Position numbers and translations under genes: made by a program
Part shown: positions 35,239-46,835 of the stretch, piece by piece
How positions within the stretch are numbered: the stretch's first letter is position 1
How the letters are laid out: every line of letters begins with the position of its first letter
Notes under the pieces: generated by a model
What the model saw: the letters and a program-made list of their open reading frames with translations, nothing else
Told to the model about the DNA's origin: nothing
Databases searched by the model: none
Origin: Phascolomyces articulosus
Lineage: Eukaryota; Mucoromycota; Mucoromycetes; Mucorales; Lichtheimiaceae
Length of the DNA: 64,000 nucleotides
NCBI GenBank assembly: GCA_025677815.1
Contig: JAIXMP010000002.1
Span: 1,736,001-1,800,000, forward strand
Reading direction: 5' to 3'

Positions 35239-36731
35239 TCAAGATAATACGTGCATGGATATTTGAAGCAGCATACGTTTCGTTACCTCTAATTGTACGA
35301 CCTTTTTATCAATCAACATCAATCCGTATACATGACAGCCCACCCCGAGAATTTGAATTATTGGTATTTCAATTGAAGCAATTTTGTCGTGTGGTAAGTG
35401 CTCCATTCGTTTGATTGCGTCATTTAAGTAGACTTTGGTGGTCAAGACAGATTTCAGTTTATCATTGTATAGTTTTATTTTTGTACTGGTATTCATTGAT
35501 CCAAATTCTTTAGTAGATGCTTCCAATGGTTCATACTCGTGTTCATCGTTGTGTTTTCAGATTTGGATACTAAAATATCCACATCCAATTGCTTATACCC
35601 TGCATACTATTCATATTTTTATGTTGTTGACAAATAGTATCTCGCCTAAATAAATAATAGAATTTGGCATTATTCCCTTGTATATTTTTTATTATTATCG
35701 TTCCCAGTCAGAACATCCCATAATATATATATCCTTGAATAAAGTACTTGTTATTGTCATCGAAAAAAAAGTTTCAAAGACGTTGCTCCAAAATTTCAAT
35801 ATTAAACTTTGTTCAGAGTATCTATTCAAGTGCTTGATAGTGAGTTTCTGATTCATTTACATGGTTGTCAAGACTAATACAAAAAAAAGGGAATGAATAT
35901 ACAACATCATCTCCTTCCATCAAGCGGTCTCAATCTTTTTTTTATGTTGACCCCTCCATAAAATACATAACGTGCATAATGAAAGGTATTTTTTCCAAGA
36001 TTCTATCTTGAGTGTTTTTGGTTAGCTTTGTTTACACTTGATCGAGGAGGAGTTTACTTGCTTTTTTAATATTTCCAATCTATAGAGCAAAATAAGATAT
36101 GATTACTCCATCATCGTTCCATAAATTCAAACTCTGTATCACTGCATCCATTATCGATTCATCATGCATCCGACTTAGGTCTTTTTACGGGCCACAATAT
36201 GATGCATGATATCCACATTTTCGAGTTCAATGATTTTTTTTTACAATTTCTTAAAAAATTTCGAAGACGAAGAAGTTTTTAATTATCGAATATGTGAGCC
36301 GCCGCTACCATTGTCGTCAATATCAATGATACCATTCGTAGTCAATCTTTATAAAGAAAGTAAACATTTTTCGTATTAGCCTATTTTACCGCATAACCAA
36401 ATGATATAACAATAAATAAAAACAACAATGACAATATTTACCCTTGGAAATACTTTTTTTATTATTATTTATGTGCCATTGATGTATTCAGAAAGTTTCA
36501 TCATCAGGTTGCTTCCAAGGGTTTCTGTCCCTTCAGGAACCTTGTAGTTTGTCACAGAACTATAAAAAATCAAGTATTCAGTTATAAGTACAATTATTAT
36601 TCTTCCTGTTACGATTATGAAAGTGATTAAGCATAGTATAAAAAATTCCAGGCTACCACGTTAGTTTTGTCATTTATTATTACTCGTAGTAGCACCAGAA
36701 TTTTTTTTCCTTTTCTTGCTGTTTATTCTTG
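35239..36731 (-). pseudogene. Decayed gene resembling Mucorales-type hypothetical proteins
   Basis: Protein-like segments appear in order along the minus strand but in shifting frames with stops. About 36715-36650: DITRINSKKRKKNSGATTSN. About 36560-36474: SVTNYKVPEGTETLGSNLMM and KLSEYIN. About 36340-36290: LTTNGIIDIDDNGSGGSHIR, then TAA. About 36225-36180: IIELENVDIMHHIVARKK. After a frame change: DLSRMHDESIMDAVIQSLNL. Finally an open run 35526-35239: IKLYNDKLKSVLTTKVYLND and IEIPIIQILGVGCHVYGLML. The last part resembles, from memory, a large family of uncharacterised Mucorales proteins of the pattern KLKTVL...IPIIQI.G...CxVY. Frameshifts and stops imply a dead copy; true introns could explain some but not all breaks. 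Confidence 0.5.
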
Positions 36732-37433
36732 TTATGTCTATAACCAGAAAATAATAATAATTAAATAAGGGTACTATTTTATTAGAATTGAATCTATTGA
36801 GTTAGCAAATAATCGATAATTTATTGCCTACCATGTTGACAATTCAGAAATGTGATTGATTTAGCAAATTGATATAAAACATATCAGCTATATCTCACAA
36901 AATGATATCTTTTTTTTTTTTTTTGCAATAAACTATTATGTTATTGAGTATATTATCATGTAAAGATTTAATAAAGGTAAAAGCTATTTTTTAATATATT
37001 GTTTGTAGCTACTGCTACTATTGCCATACTTGCTTGGCCAACAAAAAATTGTTCATGTTACAGGAATAATTCTTCCTTATCACACATTTCTCACTAATTC
37101 AACCAATCGTCTCATATAATTCCATACATTGATCATTATTCCTCTGTCTCCCCCTTTATATCCCACATAGAACAGCACTATTTTGTACCTAACTCCATAG
37201 ATTTTAAAATTTATAAGAAAAAAAAACCTTCAAAAAATAAAATATTTTCTTCCTTATATAGTTGACATTATTGTAGTATACAGGTTATACTCAGACAAAT
37301 AATAATGTAATCTGATGAAAATTTTTATATGCGAATTATATATGTACGAATGGGATAGTGTGTGTTGTAAGCAAGTGTTTGTGTGTTTGTGTGTGGGTTT
37401 GTAGGTAAGAAAAAAAAAGAGATATGAGTTTGT
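36732..37433. other. AT-rich intergenic
   Basis: Spacer between the decayed gene and the 3' end of RPB5. Ends in a TGTG-rich tract (37360-37410), probably RPB5 3' UTR. No gene seen. Confidence 0.5.
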
Positions 37434-38688
37434 TTATATGCAAAGACGATAACTGACATAACGACCAGCAGTTTCACTTTCACGTAAAATCTTGACGACC
37501 TATAAATAATAAAAAGTTTTAGATAAATCAATTCTTTTTTCTTGACTCAAATAATGAAACTTTATCATTCATTTTAAAATTACCTGACCACGTCTCAAAC
37601 CATAGTATCGTGCTACAGGGTCAGAGTGTTGAATACGTGGTAATTGTGTTTCCTTCAATCGGCTATAAAATGAATCATTTTTTTTACCCATTAATAAATT
37701 GTATATGCAAATTAACTACCTACCATTCCCGTTTTTTCCTTTCCTTTTTCACCCTTTCTTTTGTAGCTTTAAACAACTTACTATCTTTGTAAAAGTGCTG
37801 CTTTTTCTTCGGATGTCAAGACTTCGTGTTTAGGGACCAAGACGTGATGAGTGATATTCACAAGTAATTCATTTTCTTGGAAAGATTCAAGTGTATGTCT
37901 TGAGGGAAGGGATTGGATGACCTTTTAACCAAAATAAAGAGAGAGAAAAAAAAAGCCAATAATCATTACTACTCGAGATATTCCAATATATAAATCCATC
38001 TCTTCCATTGAAAACACATTAAACGAAATTCCGCATCCTTTTTACCTTGTTTGCAGAAGAAGTCATCGTTTGTTGGTAAATACAAATACCCTTAGGGATT
38101 TGTTGTTGTGCCATACGTTCGACATAACTATAATGGTCATACCCAATTATTTAACATTTGTTCCTTCATCCGCATAATACAATCTCATCATATCGTTCCT
38201 TTCTTTTCCACCATTCTTTCGTTTAGACTTACGTTCGCAAAGGCTTCACACCAACAGACTTATCCTTGGGAAAAAAGACTAATAATTGATCAGTAGGATC
38301 ATCTTTCTTTTGGACGACAAATGTCAAATGATCACGACTATATAATAGTGAGAGAAAAATATTTTTATGCAAGATTAAATTAGTTATTCCCCTCTAATTT
38401 CAAAATTGAATGTATGTACATACTCAACATCACCGGTAGGTGCAAATTGACGTTTGAATGTATCGAGCTCCATATCAAGATCATTTTGTGATACTAAGTA
38501 TCCCTGGTTTTTTTTATGAAAAAATAGTTTTCAAGTAACATTAGAGATCAATTTCACTTTGAGACCCTATCATTGTTTCTTCTAGTATCTGATTAATAAT
38601 TATTACAACTTACTCGATCATGCACCATTTGATGTGCTGTACGGAAAACTCGCCATAAACGTGTTGCTTCGTTGCTACCGGAATCCAT
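37434..38688 (-). CDS. RPB5: RNA polymerase I/II/III shared subunit Rpb5 (RPABC1)
   Basis: Subunit common to all three nuclear RNA polymerases, forming part of the lower jaw. Seven exons, minus strand: 38614-38688, 38424-38503, 38233-38337, 38046-38127, 37782-37921, 37584-37662 and 37434-37499; 208 aa, a normal length. N-terminal jaw domain: [20 protein letters not shown], then [20 protein letters not shown] and [19 protein letters not shown]. The assembly domain is strongly conserved: [40 protein letters not shown] and [20 protein letters not shown], ending YRLCI. Divergent from GPI13 with 435 bp between starts. Confidence 0.95.
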
Positions 38689-39123
38689 GGCGTTTTTTTG
38701 TGTTTTAGGTTTTCTTTAGTAAAGGTGGCGAGGTGTCAAAGGGAAAGGAAAAAAGCAAAAAATCCAAAAAAACGAGTCACTCTGTTCTAAAATGCATTGG
38801 GTGTGTTCTCTCAACCATGACTGATATAGGCTCTTTTACTTTTACCACGATAATATAAAATTGATATTATTTAATAACATATAACCTAAAGGTTCTTTAA
38901 CTGTATCAACTGAATAACTATAATAGCGGTTTAATTTTGCTGTACAATCAAAACCTTCAAAAATGTTTTCATATTTATAATCCAAGTTGAATATGTGTAT
39001 AGGTTACACAAAGTTTTGATGTAGTTAAATATTAATGGACCACGCGTTGATGTGTTTTGATAATGCATTGTTTTTATCTCCCCTCCCTTCCTTTCCTTGC
39101 TCTACTTCCTTAGTGATGGAACA
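38689..39123. promoter_or_regulatory. Divergent RPB5/GPI13 promoter region
   Basis: The only non-coding stretch between two head-to-head genes. It contains one ACGCGT (39042-39047), the core of the MluI cell-cycle box, 77 bases ahead of the GPI13 start codon. Pyrimidine-rich sequence at 39075-39105 fits the 5' UTR of GPI13. Assignment as promoter is by position. Confidence 0.5.
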
Positions 39124-42100
39124 ATGGCCACATTATTTCACCCATCACGTACATTTATCCTTCTTTGTTTAACAACTCTACAAGGTTTTGGTCTTTACTT
39201 TTTTCTCAAAGGCTTCTTATTGACACGTCAAACACTTGATATTCAGGCCACTCAAAGTGATGTCTGGGATTCCTTTCCGTTAACCAATCCCATTCAATTC
39301 TCCAATAATAGTAATATTAAAAATAATGACAATCATCCTCCTACTATTCCAGCAAAACCACCATTTGATCGCGTCATTATGATTGTTATCGATGCTCTTC
39401 GTTTTGACTTTGTTACACCTATGCCACCATCAGACAATGAGCAACAATATTATCACAATCAACTTCCCATTATCGAAAAGTTACATCACACTCATCCATC
39501 GTCATCGCTCTTATATCAGTTTCGCGCAGATCCACCCACTACAACTATGCAACGTGTCAAAGGATTAATGACAGGTTCACTACCTACGTTTATTGACGCA
39601 GGAGCTAATTTTGCTTCTTCAGCTGTCAACGAAGACCATTTATTACGCCATGTCCGTCAACGCTATAATAATATTTATTTTATGGGTGATGATACTTGGG
39701 TCAATCTATTTCCAGAAGTATTTGATGATCGTAACAAGACATTTGAAAGTGATAGTTTTAAAATGTTTGATTTACATACAGTGGATAATCGAATTCTGGA
39801 TCATTTATGGCCACTCATGTCTGATCAGGGATATGAAAAGGAGGATCGTTGGCAAGTAGCCATTGCTCACTTTTTGGGTGTGGATCATTGTGGTCATACT
39901 TATGGACCTTCCCATCCCAACATGGCCAACAAATTATCACAAATGAATGATATAATTGAACGACTTACTCACCATGTCGATGAAAATACACTACTGGTTG
40001 TCATGGGTGATCATGGCATGTCTGTCGAAGGAGATCATGGAGGTGAAAGCGTGGAGGAATTGATGAGTGCCTTATTTTTATATTCTGGACGTCAATTGAC
40101 CATGGACCAAGATGGAAACAGCAAGTATTATTCTTATTATCGTGATCTCTTTGACCGAATCCATCGTACAAGAGCAGAAAAACTTGGATACCCCATTCAA
40201 GAGATTGTGGATCGGCTTGGATATAATGCTACCCATTATCCCATTGCTTCCCAAATTCATCTTGTACCTACTCTATCCTATTTACTAGGTGTTCCCATTC
40301 CATTTGGTAACCTTGGAGCACTTCTTCCTGATGTATTGATCCCTAATGGTCCAATCCAGTCAAAGGATCAAATATTACTTCACATGATACAGCAATTTCG
40401 AATGAACGCATTACAAGTATATCATTATTTGGAAACTTATTGGCACCATACCAAACATCTTGGATTTTCACCACACTCACTAAATCTCATTTACGAACAC
40501 TTGTGGAATGCTGAACGTCTGTTTAGTAACGATTATAATTATCAACAACAACAGCAACATGACGACGACACTACCATACAATTACTAGAACAAATTTTAT
40601 TTGAATATAATACTTTCCTTATCAACACCATTAAATATTGCGATGCGATTTGGGCGCAATTTGATGTTGGATCCATGGTCATGGGTATTACTATCATGGT
40701 AACGACAGCTTGTGCAACCTTATTTACAGCACTACGCTCTAATCCAAGTGTCTCTCTACGACAGATCATCATTGTTTGGGGCACCTCACTCATCGTTTCT
40801 TTCGCGTGGATTACATTATTCGACAATGTTCAAAAACACGATTGGTTTGAAAAAATGGGATTGATGGATGGTGTGGTTGCAATCAATTGTATTGCTCTTG
40901 CTATTCTGTTTCTTATCATGCCATCATCACCAACCTCATCATTAGCAACTACAAGTAATATGGACAATACAATTCCACTGGATTGGCTTCTTCTAGTGGT
41001 AGGCACCTTAACGACTGCATTTACATTGGCATCCAACAGTTTTGTTATTTGGGAAGATCGAGGAACACGATTTATTGCAGCAACACTCTGTGTCATTTGG
41101 CTTTTCCGTTCAATGGCTACAATGCAGCATCCTCTTGATACGGATAAGGTACTTGAAATGATGTCGGCTCCTTTGCTCGTTCTGATATGGATACGTGTCA
41201 CTGGTCTAACTGGACAATGTCGAGAGGAGCAATTTCCTTACTGTAGCTATATCCATAATATATTCTTCAAGTTGGGAGAAGGTTCAGTTCTCCTAATTTG
41301 TTATATATTGTTTAATGCATATCTGTCCTTTTATTTTTTGCCACGATATTTCTATCGATCTATACCCAAAGGACTCGTCACAATTGGATTTACCTCAGCC
41401 TATTCTATTTCACTTAGTATTGCATTTTTACGACAATTAGCTACTATTTATCAAAATTCACCTCAAGGACCAGAAATACAACTCATACCCAATATCTATC
41501 TAGCACTCAACGTACAATCATCTCCAACATCCATTATTGTGCAATTATCACCTGATCTCTATGAAACTCTTGTCAAAATATTAGATGTCTATGCGCCACG
41601 GACAGTATATACCTTCACTATACTTACAACCTTTTTCTGTACCTTGATGATGAAAACAAAATACAAACCAACGTTAGCGTCATCGTGTCCGGGACTGCTA
41701 TTATTTATGTGGAGTGTCACCTTGGCCATTCTTCAGCAACCATTGGGAAGCACTATCTTATTAAGCACACCACTTATTATTGACCTTTTGGTAGCGGATC
41801 AAAAAACATCGACCCAATCAATCCGTGTCGCCCTCGTCTCCATTATTGGACAGCACTTATTTTTTGTCACTGCCCACCAAGCTACATTCACATCATTACC
41901 TTGGAAAGCAGCATTTGTTGGGTTCGACTATATGAATTATTATGGAGGTGCAACTTTAGTTGGGCTGTCAACTTTATCTGGATATATTGTGACTTGGCTG
42001 GGGTGGTTGGCTATACTTTATCATTCAGATAAATTCAGTAGAATAGCTAGTGTAATACAACGATTATCCGTTTATTTGATGATCCTACTACAAGCCATTC

Positions 42101-42249
42101 CTACTTGTTTATCAGCCATCTTTGTTCTTATTTTACGAAGGCATTTAATGACGTGGAAGATTTTTGCACCACGATTTATAGTACAAGGATTAATTGGTAT
42201 GGGTACATCAATGGCAGTAACAGCATGTGAATGGTTATTACAAGGATAA
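39124..42249 (+). CDS. GPI13: GPI ethanolamine phosphate transferase 3 (Gpi13 / PIG-O)
   Basis: ER membrane enzyme that adds ethanolamine phosphate to the third mannose of the GPI precursor, the group later linked to proteins. One long exon, 1041 aa, from the first in-frame ATG (39124). It has an N-terminal signal anchor (FILLCLTTLQGFGLYFFLKG). The lumenal alkaline-phosphatase-like domain carries the metal and nucleophile motifs: DRVIMIVIDALRFDF, TTTMQRVKGLMTGSLPTF, FMGDDTWVNLFP, HFLGVDHCGHTYGPSHPNMA and VVMGDHGMS. From about residue 510 on there are many hydrophobic helices (IIIVWGTSLIVSFAWITLF and others), as in Gpi13. The YHNQLPIIEKL and DLHTVDN motifs favour Gpi13 over Mcd4 or Gpi7. A polyQ/His spot (YQQQQQHDDD) sits between the domains. 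A short upstream ORF overlaps the start. Confidence 0.92.
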   Translation: MATLFHPSRTFILLCLTTLQGFGLYFFLKGFLLTRQTLDIQATQSDVWDSFPLTNPIQFSNNSNIKNNDNHPPTIPAKPPFDRVIMIVIDALRFDFVTPMPPSDNEQQYYHNQLPIIEKLHHTHPSSSLLYQFRADPPTTTMQRVKGLMTGSLPTFIDAGANFASSAVNEDHLLRHVRQRYNNIYFMGDDTWVNLFPEVFDDRNKTFESDSFKMFDLHTVDNRILDHLWPLMSDQGYEKEDRWQVAIAHFLGVDHCGHTYGPSHPNMANKLSQMNDIIERLTHHVDENTLLVVMGDHGMSVEGDHGGESVEELMSALFLYSGRQLTMDQDGNSKYYSYYRDLFDRIHRTRAEKLGYPIQEIVDRLGYNATHYPIASQIHLVPTLSYLLGVPIPFGNLGALLPDVLIPNGPIQSKDQILLHMIQQFRMNALQVYHYLETYWHHTKHLGFSPHSLNLIYEHLWNAERLFSNDYNYQQQQQHDDDTTIQLLEQILFEYNTFLINTIKYCDAIWAQFDVGSMVMGITIMVTTACATLFTALRSNPSVSLRQIIIVWGTSLIVSFAWITLFDNVQKHDWFEKMGLMDGVVAINCIALAILFLIMPSSPTSSLATTSNMDNTIPLDWLLLVVGTLTTAFTLASNSFVIWEDRGTRFIAATLCVIWLFRSMATMQHPLDTDKVLEMMSAPLLVLIWIRVTGLTGQCREEQFPYCSYIHNIFFKLGEGSVLLICYILFNAYLSFYFLPRYFYRSIPKGLVTIGFTSAYSISLSIAFLRQLATIYQNSPQGPEIQLIPNIYLALNVQSSPTSIIVQLSPDLYETLVKILDVYAPRTVYTFTILTTFFCTLMMKTKYKPTLASSCPGLLLFMWSVTLAILQQPLGSTILLSTPLIIDLLVADQKTSTQSIRVALVSIIGQHLFFVTAHQATFTSLPWKAAFVGFDYMNYYGGATLVGLSTLSGYIVTWLGWLAILYHSDKFSRIASVIQRLSVYLMILLQAIPTCLSAIFVLILRRHLMTWKIFAPRFIVQGLIGMGTSMAVTACEWLLQG

Positions 42250-42438
42250 AAAGAGCATATTTATTTCATGTACCATATATTTAGACAAGATTTTAATAGG
42301 CAATAATATAGTAATAAAAAAGTTCCGATTATACTTAAAAATAAATAATAACTTTTAGTTGCCCTGATTTATGTTCAAATTCGGATACTTTTTATTTTTC
42401 TCCTTTTCCCTTTTCTCCTTTTTCATCTTGTAACTACG

Positions 42439-44411
42439 ATGCCAGATTACCCAACCGTCAAAAATCCTTTATTGCCTTCACCACCACCTTCTCGACGACT
42501 AGGATCAGGTGCATCTACGTCATTATCTATCAAAGGATTATCTTCAGCATCATTCAGGAATTTTTTCAGTAGATCATTTCATCAACTTTCAACTGCTGGA
42601 ACACAAATCAGATTGGGTGGATCTACGCATACACGTATTGTACCTTCCACTTCTCTTAGTAGTGATACAAAAAAACGACCATCATTATTAAAGAAAGAAT
42701 CTGTATCAGTGTCCAGATCATTATCCACAGCTCCAACAACAGTAAAAACATCGGCAGCAGGAACAAATAAAAATGGAGATCCAGTTGTGCATTATAATGG
42801 GCCCTACGATACACTGGATCAATTGCCAGATGAAAAATTAGCATGGATTAAACGAGAACCAGTATCAGCAGAAGGTTTACGACATCCATTATTGGATTGC
42901 TCAGAATCCATTGTATTTCGTAAACCTATCACAAGAAGTCAAACTTTGTAAGTGAATTGATATGAAATTTAAAGTTGTTATATTTATATACGTGCGTAAA
43001 ACATATCAATAAATCTAAACATCTCGTAAATATCTATGTTTGCTAGTCCTTTAGTTCAACAACCAATAAGTGTTGCTGCGCCCAAGGCAACATTTTACCT
43101 TCGTGGTAAGGCATTTCTATACAACTAGTTCTATATGTGTAAATATCTGTATATGATATTATGATATTAACATTTTTTTTTCAAGTTATCCAAATTGCGA
43201 GCCAAAATGCTTCCAAACGTAAGAATTTCAACGTATATATCAATACTGCACTTTTTCAATATATATCATGATTTATATTAAAAAATTAAGTTATTTTTAT
43301 AGAATGCTATTTTCGATGTTCTGTTCAAGTAGACAACTGTATCTGTAGTGGTGAACACATTGTGGCAGAAAAATGCGGCAAACATAATATTCAAGCTAAT
43401 ATTGATGAAACATTTCTCTTGTAAGTTGGAAAGGCCAAAAACAAATGTAACCCTCTCTCTTGCTCTATTCTGATTTTAAACCGAACATACAAACTAATCA
43501 TTATAACCATAGTGATATTGATCAACCAACGAATGCTACATTAAAAGTATTTACTCAGCCAAAACCATCGATATTTAAAGTACGTGCTCATTCACAGGAA
43601 GAAACCATGATTGGTAAAGAAGAATTCAAAGTATCTGTACAATCTAGCGATAAAGTATTACGTCGCATTATATTGGGATCAAACCTAGCATGTCAACTCT
43701 TGGTGATCTATGGTACTTATGTCAGCAGTGGCGCTCAAGTTTTGCTTGATAATAATTGTATTTATGCCGGATATATTACTGTATATATCCGCGGCCGTGT
43801 TACACCTGTAAGTTTTTTTTAAAAAAATATTTCTTATAATGTATTTTATATATATGGGCGATTGAATGGGATACTAACAAGTGATAATAATACTCCAGAA
43901 ATGGGAACGATTTTGGGCAGCATTACATGGAACAAGATTGCTATTATACGACTTTGAATATAAAGATACACGACCCCTATTATATGAAATACCATTGGAT
44001 TTCTTTGTTCATGTATCGCATCCACCTACAGATGATGATGAACGACAAGTAGATGTAGGATCCCTTGGATTGGCCTTACAATTTACAGAGCATGCTTTAA
44101 ATAAGCATGATCTTCGATATTTGGAAGAAACAACCTTATTTGAATGTCGAATGTATGTTTTACCTGATAGTATGAGTATGTCGCGTGATTGGGAACAAGC
44201 ATTTGCATACGTCGCTAGCCTTTTGAATCGATACCGAGACATGGAAAATAATCAAAGCATGTCATCATTATCTTACGAAACAGCAAGCAGCCTAGAATTA
44301 TGCGGTAGTGGATATTATAGTGAATATGAGAGTGTATTCGAATCCGATAAAGAAGACGATGACGATGATGATTTTGAAGGAAATACAGTACCGTCTAAAT
44401 TCATGTGGTGA
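42439..44411 (+). CDS. PH-domain protein with anillin-like C-terminal half
   Basis: Six exons (42439-42947, 43047-43105, 43186-43218, 43303-43420, 43513-43807, 43899-44411) give 508 aa. The N-terminal 170 residues are disordered, Ser/Thr/Pro-rich. From about residue 190 a beta-rich region (CYFRCSVQVDNCICSGEHIV, KHNIQANIDETFLFDIDQPT) leads through VSVQSSDKVLRRIILG to a PH domain: DNNCIYAGYITVYIRGRVTP, KWERFWAALHGTRLLLYDFE, IPLDFFVHV and the closing helix SRDWEQAFAYVASLLNRYRD. An accessory beta domain directly before a PH domain with the WERFW...LYDFEYK pattern resembles anillin/Bud4/Mid1 proteins of the septum and contractile ring. The tail is acidic (EDDDDDDFEG). The PH domain is clear. The anillin-like role is inference. 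Confidence 0.8.
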
Positions 44412-45189
44412 TTGCTCTTTCCTTTGTTAATTTTCTCTTTTCACAATTCATTATCTTTATCCAATCATAATATATTACTATATCGCTTTTAACTACTTGA
44501 TAAAACCCTTTCTCACTCTATACATATATGCACACATCGATTCAAACATTTATTTCATTGCACTGTACACATTAAAAATTATAACTACATCAATAATAGT
44601 AGCATTTAATCTTATATATTATAATTAATACAAATGAATAAACGGATTATTCTCTTTACTGTTTACCACAGTTCTTATTATACATTGGTAGTTCATATAC
44701 TTGTTCAAAAGAATTAATTCATTATAGTATATTCTTTGTGGTATGTGGTAACAATTTAAAGATAACAATCTTATAATTGGCATATATATATTAGAAACCA
44801 TTTCTATTAACAAGTTTTACAAAAAAAAAACAGGATGAAATAATCTTCTATCTTCTTACTAATAATAAAAATAATAATAACAGCAGGAAACAAATGATAA
44901 AAAAGAATAGTAATGCATAATGCTGGGTATGAATTTAGATTCCAAGCGTGGGTTTCTTATTTCTGATTTTCTCGCTTTTACTTAAATCCACCATGCTACT
45001 TGGATAATATAATTGTGTAAAAATCGTTCCGCCTGGGAAAGATTTTATTGTGTAACACAAAAACACATCAATTTCTAGTTTTGTTATATAAAAAACTCTC
45101 ATGTGCACAATTGTTTAAAAAGACTTTTTTTTAGCTTTTCTTTTCTCTTTATTCGCCTTTCTTTGCACACACATAAATTCGGTTTAAAA
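44412..45189. other. Intergenic and thiolase promoter
   Basis: AT-rich 3' flank of the PH-protein gene, then the promoter of the thiolase gene. A TATA-like TATATAAAAAA stretch lies at 45085-45095, about 95 bases ahead of the thiolase ATG. Confidence 0.5.
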
Positions 45190-46835
45190 ATGGTCAAGAA
45201 GCCTACTAACAAAGTATATGTCATTGGTGTTGGCATGACCAAGTTCATCAAGCCCCGTGGTCAAGTTGATTATCCAGGTAAAAATATGGATTATGCTGGA
45301 TAGAAGAAAAAGGAATATACAAATACATATGAAAAATTGGGTCAATCACGCGAGTTTTGGATGGAAATGGATGAGAATGTGTATTAATACAATGAATGCG
45401 GTTTGTTGTTATTATTATAGAAATTGGTCTTGAAGCTGCTGTTAAGGCTTTGAACGACGCCAAGATTTCCTACGATCAAGTTGAATTCGCTGCTTGCGGT
45501 TTCTGCTATGGTGACAGTACCTGTGGTCAACGTGTTCTTTACCAACTTGGTATGACACAAATACCTGTCATCAACGTCAACAATAATTGTTCTACTGGTT
45601 CCACTGCTTTACTTCAAGCCCGTAATGCCGTTGCTTCTGGTATGGTTGACTGTGCTATGGCTTTAGGTTTCGAACGTATGCAACGTGGCTCCTTGAAATC
45701 AAACTGGTCGGATCGTACTGCTCCTTTAGGTAAAAACCCCACTTATTAAAAAAAAAAAAAACCATGAAAATCCCACCCTTTTCTTTACTAAACAATGGTA
45801 AATGATTTATGGTACAATAGATCACGTGCACAACTTGAATATTGAACAAACTCAACCCAAGGCTGGTACTCCTCGGGCACCTCTCATCTTTGGTATATAT
45901 TTCTTCGATTGTTCCTACTTAAAATTGGAAAAGAAAAAAAAAATTATAACATGATTTTTTTTTGTTGATTAGGTAATGCTGGTATGGAATATATGCGTCG
46001 CTATGGTGCTACTGCTGAACATTTGGGTAAGATTGCTGAAAAGAACCATCGTCACAGTGCCAAAAATCCTTATTCTCAATTCCGTGATATCTATACTTTG
46101 GATCAAATTATGCAATCACCTACCATCTATGGTCCTTTGACCAAGCTTCAATGCTGCCCTACCTCTGATGGTGCTGGTTGTTCCATTGTTGCCTCTGAAG
46201 AATTTGTCTTGAAGCATGGTTTGATGGATCAAGCTATTGAAATTGTTGCTCAAGTCATGGCCACTGATTCTCCCAAGATGTTGTCCACCGATGCCATTGA
46301 ATGGGTTGGTACTGATATGACCCGTCGTGCTGCCAAAAGTGCTTACGAACAAGCCGGTATTACTGCCAAGGATGTACAAGTAGTTGAATTACACGATTGC
46401 TTCTCTGCCAATGAATTGATTACTTATGAAGGTCTTGGATTGTGTGCTCCTGGTGAAGCTCACAAGCTAATTGATACTGGTGACAATACTTATGGTGGTA
46501 AATATGTTGTGAATCCTTCTGGTGGTTTGATTTCTAAGGGTCATCCATTGGGAGCCACTGGTTTGGCCCAATGTACAGAACTTACCTGGCAATTGCGTCG
46601 ATGGACTGGTGATCGACAAGTCCCTAATACCAAATATGCTCTTCAACATAATGTTGGTTTGGGTGGTGCTGTTGTTGTTACCATTTACAAGAAGGCTAAC
46701 AATAACTTTACTCAACCTCATGTGGGATATAATCCAGCTGTGGAAGCACGTCCTATCACTAAGGCTGATTATGAAAAAGCTGCATCCAAGAAGAGCAATC
46801 GTGCTGAATACTTGGCTGTTGAAGCCAAGCTGTAA
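45190..46835 (+). CDS. Peroxisomal SCPx-type thiolase, without SCP2 domain
   Basis: Thiolase of the sterol carrier protein X class: thiolytic cleavage of 3-oxoacyl-CoA, typically branched or sterol side chains, in peroxisomes. Exons 45190-45277, 45421-45729, 45821-45892 and 45973-46835; 443 aa. Starts MVKKPTNKVYVIGVGMTKFI. Catalytic motifs: NVNNNCSTGSTALLQARNAV (nucleophilic Cys), VQVVELHDCFSANELITYEG, and NPSGGLISKGHPLGATGLAQ. LQHNVGLGGAVVVTIYKK closes the fold. The C-terminus is EAKL, a type-1 peroxisomal signal (AKL). Mammalian SCPx carries an extra C-terminal SCP2 domain that is absent here; a separate SCP2 gene presumably exists elsewhere. Many C-ending codons (GTC, AAG, GCC) suggest high expression. 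Confidence 0.9.
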
